The position numbers were made by a program, and so were the translations under genes. From Brasilonema sp. CT11 (GTDB lineage Bacteria > Cyanobacteriota > Cyanobacteriia > Cyanobacteriales > Nostocaceae), in contig NZ_JABXYX010000021.1 in NCBI RefSeq assembly GCF_017982655.1, positions 36,489 through 100,488 of the forward strand: DNA of 64,000 nucleotides. The letters run 5' to 3'. The notes under the pieces were generated by a model, which saw only the letters and a list, made by a program, of their open reading frames with translations, did not search any database and was not told the origin of the DNA. Numbering within the stretch: the first letter of the stretch is position 1; every line of letters starts with the position of its first letter. Shown here piece by piece: positions 60,328-64,000 of this stretch.

Positions 60328-61296
60328 ATGCCGTGGATAGAGTTAAGCCTCGATACAACACACGAGGCTATTGATTGGGTTCGTACGCTGCTTGCTGAGA
60401 CTATCGATACTGGTGACATTAATATCGTAGAATATACGGGACTGAACCAACCCCATCCAGTTGATCAGCACCCTCAATGGACATTCACGATTTACTTATA
60501 TCTACCACTAGATACCCAGTCGAGAACACGTGTAGAAAAAATCGTTAATTTGCTCTCGCCTTTGCACCGTACTGGACTAACGACTACGATACAGACGACT
60601 GTGGTTGAAGAGAAACCCACAGACGCAAACGGACTCAACTCCAGAATTCATCGGATTGGGAAACGCTTCGTTGTAATTACTCCTGATGCATCTTATCAAT
60701 CCCAAACAGCAGACGAAGTTACTTTGAGACTGAAGACAACCCTCTGTTTTGGCAGCGGTTTACATCCAGCAACTATTCTCAGCCTTCAACTGCTTGAGCA
60801 GTACATCATCCCCACAATGAATGTCTTAGACTTGGGTTCAGGTTCAGGTATTCTGAGTGTGGCAATGGCGAAGCTTGGGGCAAATGTCTTAGCATTAGAC
60901 AACGATCGCATTGCGGTAGTTGCCACTCAAGACGCTGTACGTTGTAACGGGGTAGAACAGCAGGTAAGAGTGATGAAAGGAAGCTTGGGATCTGGAAGTG
61001 AGATGGGGCATTGGATGGGTGGAGACATTATCGACAATGTGCCAAGCATCAAAGATACAAAAACTTTTGACTTGATTGTCGCGAATATTCTGGCACGGAT
61101 GCATATTGCTCTTGCTGATGACTTCCAGCGTGCGCTGCGTCAAACTGATGCACACGGGGGACTTCTGATTACAGCTGGTTTTACTGCTGACAATGAGGAT
61201 AATGTTGACAAAGCTTTAACAAAAGCAGGATTTGAGATCGTTGATTGTAAACGATTAGACGAGTGGGTTGCATTTGCTCATCGCCTTGTTTTGTAA
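60328..61296 (+). CDS. prmA: Ribosomal protein L11 methyltransferase-like
   Basis: 322 residues. The N-terminal PrmA domain (MPWIELSLDTTHEAIDWVRT) and C-terminal SAM fold (VLDLGSGSGILSVAMAKLG, IVANILARMH as NILA motif) match. The motif CFGSGLHPATILS differs from the usual AFGTGxHPTT, and an insert (about residues 222-250, GSEMGHWMGG) is unusual. PrmA methylates L11; this may be a divergent paralog. GGAAG precedes the start. Confidence 0.8.
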   Translation: MPWIELSLDTTHEAIDWVRTLLAETIDTGDINIVEYTGLNQPHPVDQHPQWTFTIYLYLPLDTQSRTRVEKIVNLLSPLHRTGLTTTIQTTVVEEKPTDANGLNSRIHRIGKRFVVITPDASYQSQTADEVTLRLKTTLCFGSGLHPATILSLQLLEQYIIPTMNVLDLGSGSGILSVAMAKLGANVLALDNDRIAVVATQDAVRCNGVEQQVRVMKGSLGSGSEMGHWMGGDIIDNVPSIKDTKTFDLIVANILARMHIALADDFQRALRQTDAHGGLLITAGFTADNEDNVDKALTKAGFEIVDCKRLDEWVAFAHRLVL

Positions 61297-61383
61297 CGGG
61301 ATAGACCCTATTTTCAACGACCATCAAACCTGCGCCTTCTTACGTCAATTAAGCAAATAGATAATAAAAGTTAGTTATGTTAC

Positions 61384-61575
61384 ATCTTGCACCAGAAAAC
61401 ATAGATGTCAAACTTATTACATATTCTTTGACTCAGTTCTCGTCCGCCTAGGACTTGAAGTCCCAGGCTCATAGACAAAGTCCATTAAAATGGACTAAAA
61501 AGAGAGACAAATTTTCAGTCAATTTAGACACTGTTTAGTACAAGTCTTGGCGGTTTACTCGTAATGGTGCAAGAT
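61384..61575. repeat. Miniature inverted-repeat element, copy B (192 bp)
   Basis: ATCTTGCACCA at 61384 and TGGTGCAAGAT at 61565 form 11-bp inverted ends. TTCTCGTCCGCC near the middle matches copy A at 1704. The right end is only a few bases from the stop of the next gene. Nothing else lies in 61297-61580. Confidence 0.75.
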
Positions 61576-61580
61576 CTCAG

Positions 61581-62399
61581 TTATGGGTATATGGTGTCAG
61601 CAACGAACACAGGTTTGTTTTTGTAATCTGCTTCCAACTGTTGTCTCACCCTTTGATCCCAAGTTATGCCGTAGTCTCGTTCAATATCTGCAGCCACAAA
61701 AGGACGAACAACACCCACCATGCCTACTGTCTGATTTTTGTTTATCACTCTTTTTGGTGTTGCTACGAATAAGACCAATAAATTTTCTGTGCCTAGGGAG
61801 TAATTTTCATCGAGTGTGAACAAAACGGGACTTTGAATATTATCAACACTACCCATAACTGCAACCCTTGTACCATAGTACTTGCGAGGATTTTGGGTAA
61901 TTTGTCCGACTCTAGGCGCTAATAGAATTGACTTAGCAATAATCGCAGGTTTATTGATATAATCTTTATAGAATTTGTTCTGCAAATTGAGATTATAATC
62001 CCGCTCAATGTTTTGAATATTTAAGTTACGAACATCACCCGTAACTTGAACTTTTGTATCACTGTCAGTTGGTAAATCGAAAGCTAGACCCGAAGCGTTG
62101 ATGACTACTACAGGCTCACCGCCTAATAATTTTTGATCACTTACCGTAAAAGACGATTGACCTACTTTTTTCATCGGTTGGCTTCTCACCGTTACGGGTT
62201 CACCTATGAAATTGTCTGTTTTTTTGCTAAGATCATATGTATTAACAACTTGTGTAGGAGCGAGTGTATTACTGCCATAACCTACTCTCACCAGCACTGC
62301 AATCAATACTAGAGATACAATGACTCTTGCATCCCAAAGCCTTTGCAGTAAATAATCTCTCTCACGACTGATTTTGCCTTTCATCTCTTGGTTATTCAT
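61581..62399 (-). CDS. Membrane-anchored two-module protein of unknown function
   Basis: 272 residues, one N-terminal helix (VIVSLVLIAVLVRVGYGS, about 28-45), the rest outside. Two similar modules: each has a beta-rich part (GEPVTVRSQPMKKVG / GTRVAVMGSVDNIQS) then IERDYNLNLQNKFYKDYINK or IERDYGITWDQRVRQQLEAD and a KPxxxA end. This looks like an internal duplication of an OB-like fold. Function unknown. Confidence 0.7.
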   Translation of the reverse strand: MNNQEMKGKISRERDYLLQRLWDARVIVSLVLIAVLVRVGYGSNTLAPTQVVNTYDLSKKTDNFIGEPVTVRSQPMKKVGQSSFTVSDQKLLGGEPVVVINASGLAFDLPTDSDTKVQVTGDVRNLNIQNIERDYNLNLQNKFYKDYINKPAIIAKSILLAPRVGQITQNPRKYYGTRVAVMGSVDNIQSPVLFTLDENYSLGTENLLVLFVATPKRVINKNQTVGMVGVVRPFVAADIERDYGITWDQRVRQQLEADYKNKPVFVADTIYP

Positions 62400-63009
62400 A
62401 ATTCAGACTTTCTTATTTTAAATTTATTTGTTGTCCAAAAATGCTAAGCTAAGATTAGATAGTCACATACCATACAGATTTGTGAAAAAGCAATAAGTAT
62501 GAGACTTTCACGAAAACTCAAACTTCGCTTCTTCACGGAGTTATGAATCTCAAGGAAGAGAAATTTTTGTTTAATGTGATGCAAGTTTATTATTAGCGAA
62601 GTCGTGTTATTTTCTCTTCCTGCTGAGGTAATATAATTAATATCAACTAAGATAGATTGCCAAAACTGTAGATAGAGTCTTCTCTTCCTATCGGCGACTC
62701 TAGGTGGCTATCTTAGCTAATGCAACTATCTGAAGAGAATGGTAAAAAGCTTTAAATGGTACATGTGTACCCAAATGGTAAGATACGACGATTGAGCGAT
62801 CGCCCCTCTTTGCCCAAAGGGGTTTTTGCAAAAAAAACCCCTCTCCCCAAACCGGAGATTTGGGGCAACCAAACTCCGTTTGGTTGGGGCATAGGGCGCG
62901 CCAAAGGCGATCGCCTCCTTCGGTCGGGAGCTGTGCACGATTGCCCAAAACGTCAAAAAAATGTAGCCTTCACATACATTTTACAGGCAGCGCGAACGCG
63001 AATGCGTAT
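62400..63009. other. Intergenic region with GC-rich palindromes
   Basis: A CCCAAAGGGGTTTTTGCAAA and GGGGCAACCAAACTCCG repeat pair (about 62810-62890) and HIP1 sites at 62797, 62905. Short frames here are repeat translations. No gene supported. Confidence 0.6.
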
Positions 63010-63132
63010 CGCGCACCAAAAAGCAGGTCGAAAGGGAATTTTCAAAGGGAACTCTAATAGTAAGCCAAAAGCAAAGACAAATAGCAGTGAGCAAGCCTGG
63101 AATTATAGCCCAGGCTTTTTTTTAGGTTTTAT
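63010..63132 (+). ncRNA. Candidate small RNA, tandem copy 1
   Basis: About 110 bp nearly identical to 63273-63398 (offset 265), ending in a terminator: AAGCCTGG (63093-63100), loop AATTATAGC, CCAGGCTT (63110-63117) and a T-run to 63123. The loop differs between copies while the stem and body are unchanged, as expected for an RNA gene. It resembles in layout the tandem NsiR1 arrays of heterocystous cyanobacteria. Confidence 0.55.
63093..63123 (+). terminator. Intrinsic terminator of copy 1
   Basis: 8-bp stem AAGCCTGG/CCAGGCTT with a 9-base loop, followed by T6 or more. Confidence 0.75.
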
Positions 63133-63149
63133 ATCAAGTCCGGATGATT

Positions 63150-63245
63150 AGTTGTCATTGCGAGCGTAATGAAATGAAGCGAAGCAATCTCAGAACCCTG
63201 CGATTGCTTCACTTCGCTTCGCTCCATTCGCCATGACGAATTATA
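63150..63245. repeat. TTGCTTC palindromic element between the two small RNA copies
   Basis: GTCATTGCGAGCGTAATGAA ... GATTGCTTCACTTCGCTTCG ... CCATGACGAA. Same family as the inner units at 26976-27150 and 35445-35525. Confidence 0.75.
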
Positions 63246-63272
63246 AGTAATTGAGCGGACATGATATTACTC

Positions 63273-63398
63273 ATCGCACACAAAAAAGCAGGTCGAAAGG
63301 GAATTTTCAAAGGGAACTCTAATAGTAAGCCAAAAGCAAAGACAAATAGCAGTGAGCAAGCCTGGGGGATAATTCCAGGCTTTTTTTAGGTTTTACTC
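63273..63398 (+). ncRNA. Candidate small RNA, tandem copy 2
   Basis: Same sequence as copy 1 from AAAAAGCAGGTCGAAAGGGA onward; terminator AAGCCTGG (63358-63365), loop GGGATAATT, CCAGGCTT (63375-63382), T-run to 63387. Confidence 0.55.
63358..63387 (+). terminator. Intrinsic terminator of copy 2
   Basis: Same 8-bp stem as copy 1 with a different 9-base loop, followed by T7. Confidence 0.75.
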
Positions 63399-63489
63399 AT
63401 GGCGCAGTAGCAGTGTGCTAAAGAGCTTATACCATTTCTGTATGAAGCTGCGCTAAATTATTCACAAGGGTGTATTTGGTACAAGTGTG

Positions 63490-63879
63490 ATGGGTCTCAA
63501 ATTGCAAGTTGAGATTAAACAGAGCCGAGAAGAATTGGAAAAAGCTGTTAAATATGCCGCAGAAGCTAGTAGCAAAGAGCGATTACAAATGCTCTACTGG
63601 CTAAAAACTGGTCAAGCTACAAGTAGGCGATCGCTAGCAGAACGTTTAGGACGTAATGAAGCAACAATAACTCGTTGGTTGAAAAAATATAAAGATGGGG
63701 GGTACAGAGGTTTGTTAGAGGTGAAACAAGCACCGGGTAAAAAGGCGAGAGTTACTGGAGAACACTTAGAACGCTTAAAGCGAAGATTGTCCGAGCCACA
63801 AGGATTTCATAGCTATAGTGAGATTCAACAATGGTTAATGGGCGAATTAGGACTCAATATTGCTTATAAAACGGTATAG
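63490..63879 (+). pseudogene. IS630-family transposase, N-terminal part (interrupted)
   Basis: About 129 residues: KERLQMLYWLKTGQATSRRS, then ERLGRNEATITRWLKKYKDGG and the second helix-turn-helix ending LGLNIAYKTV. The frame ends at TAG at 63879 where the next insertion sequence begins; the DDE domain is not in the window. Start at ATG 63490 (GTG at 63487 possible). Confidence 0.8.
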
Positions 63880-63942
63880 AACCCATTTGACATCTTTTAC
63901 AGTGTTGAAGTAAAGTTACGGCAAAAGCCTTATCCAGCAACC

Positions 63943-64000
63943 ATGCCATACTCCAGCAGCCTAACAGACGAAGAGTGGGAAATTCTTGAACCTCTACTGT
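63943..64000 (+). CDS. IS5-family transposase, N-terminal start
   Basis: MPYSSSLTDEEWEILEPLL begins at the ATG at 63943 and runs off the window; this N-terminus is typical of IS5-group transposases in Nostocales. Its element appears to start at about 63877, inside the IS630 gene. Confidence 0.75.
   Translation, partial: MPYSSSLTDEEWEILEPLL

Overview
The window reads as the chromosome of a filamentous, probably Nostocales-type cyanobacterium. The evidence is the frequent HIP1 octamer GCGATCGC, the many short tandem heptamer repeats (CCCTACA-like and AACTGAT-like) between genes, an flv4-2 flavodiiron operon, a GUN4-domain protein, DUF2808 proteins and RppA/RppB-type two-component proteins. No rRNA or tRNA gene and no full CRISPR array was found.

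Layout. 0-10 kb: a repeat-protein gene, a deacetylase/acyltransferase pair, a methyltransferase, a 2TM protein, an RppA/RppB-like two-component pair and an AI-2E-type permease. 10-22 kb: a heavy-metal (probably copper) resistance island with two DUF2808 proteins, a lipoprotein, an HME-RND pump, its periplasmic adaptor, a CopM-like tandem DUF305 lipoprotein, a divergent CopR/CopS-like pair and a VIT-family transporter; a coiled-coil GUN4 protein lies on the opposite strand between pump and adaptor. 22-31 kb: an IS630 fossil, pfkA, a lone alpha/beta-hydrolase-like gene, repeat clusters, a two-gene operon of small unknown proteins, an SDR, then a CopZ-like chaperone with a Cu+ P-type ATPase. 31-35 kb: an ECF42-type sigma factor with a DGPF/SnoaL/VOC/DHFR-like operon. 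35-41 kb: a secreted sugar-oxidation operon (PQQ-type dehydrogenase, SMP-30 lactonase, DUF4380-like) and a TnpB element with a small companion gene. 41-60 kb: a DUF499 ATPase remnant, TauE, three CadD-type transporters in all, flv4-psiE-like-flv2, two Rrf2 regulators, a LysR regulator, an XRE regulator fused by overlap to a large hybrid kinase, an APC permease and cysE. 60-64 kb: a prmA-like gene, a two-module membrane-anchored protein, a tandem pair of terminator-bearing repeats that look like small RNA genes, and an IS630 copy broken by an IS5-family element.

How it fits together. A direct repeat, ATGAAAT-N4-ATGAAAT (11-bp phase), occurs four times in the metal island: before the RND pump, before the adaptor, between copM and copR, and between the DUF2808 genes. 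It is the expected kind of site for the OmpR-family CopR-like regulator encoded there. Separately, copM and the copZ-ATPase operon, 9 kb apart, share an almost identical 32-bp MerR-type promoter, although no MerR gene is in the window. Periplasmic sequestration (CopM), trans-envelope export (RND) and inner-membrane export (ATPase) thus look like one response under two regulators. The sigma factor cassette has two ECF42-like promoters in tandem, and the XRE gene has an inverted repeat spanning its own -10 box. All functional statements are inferred from sequence read by eye; no database search was run.
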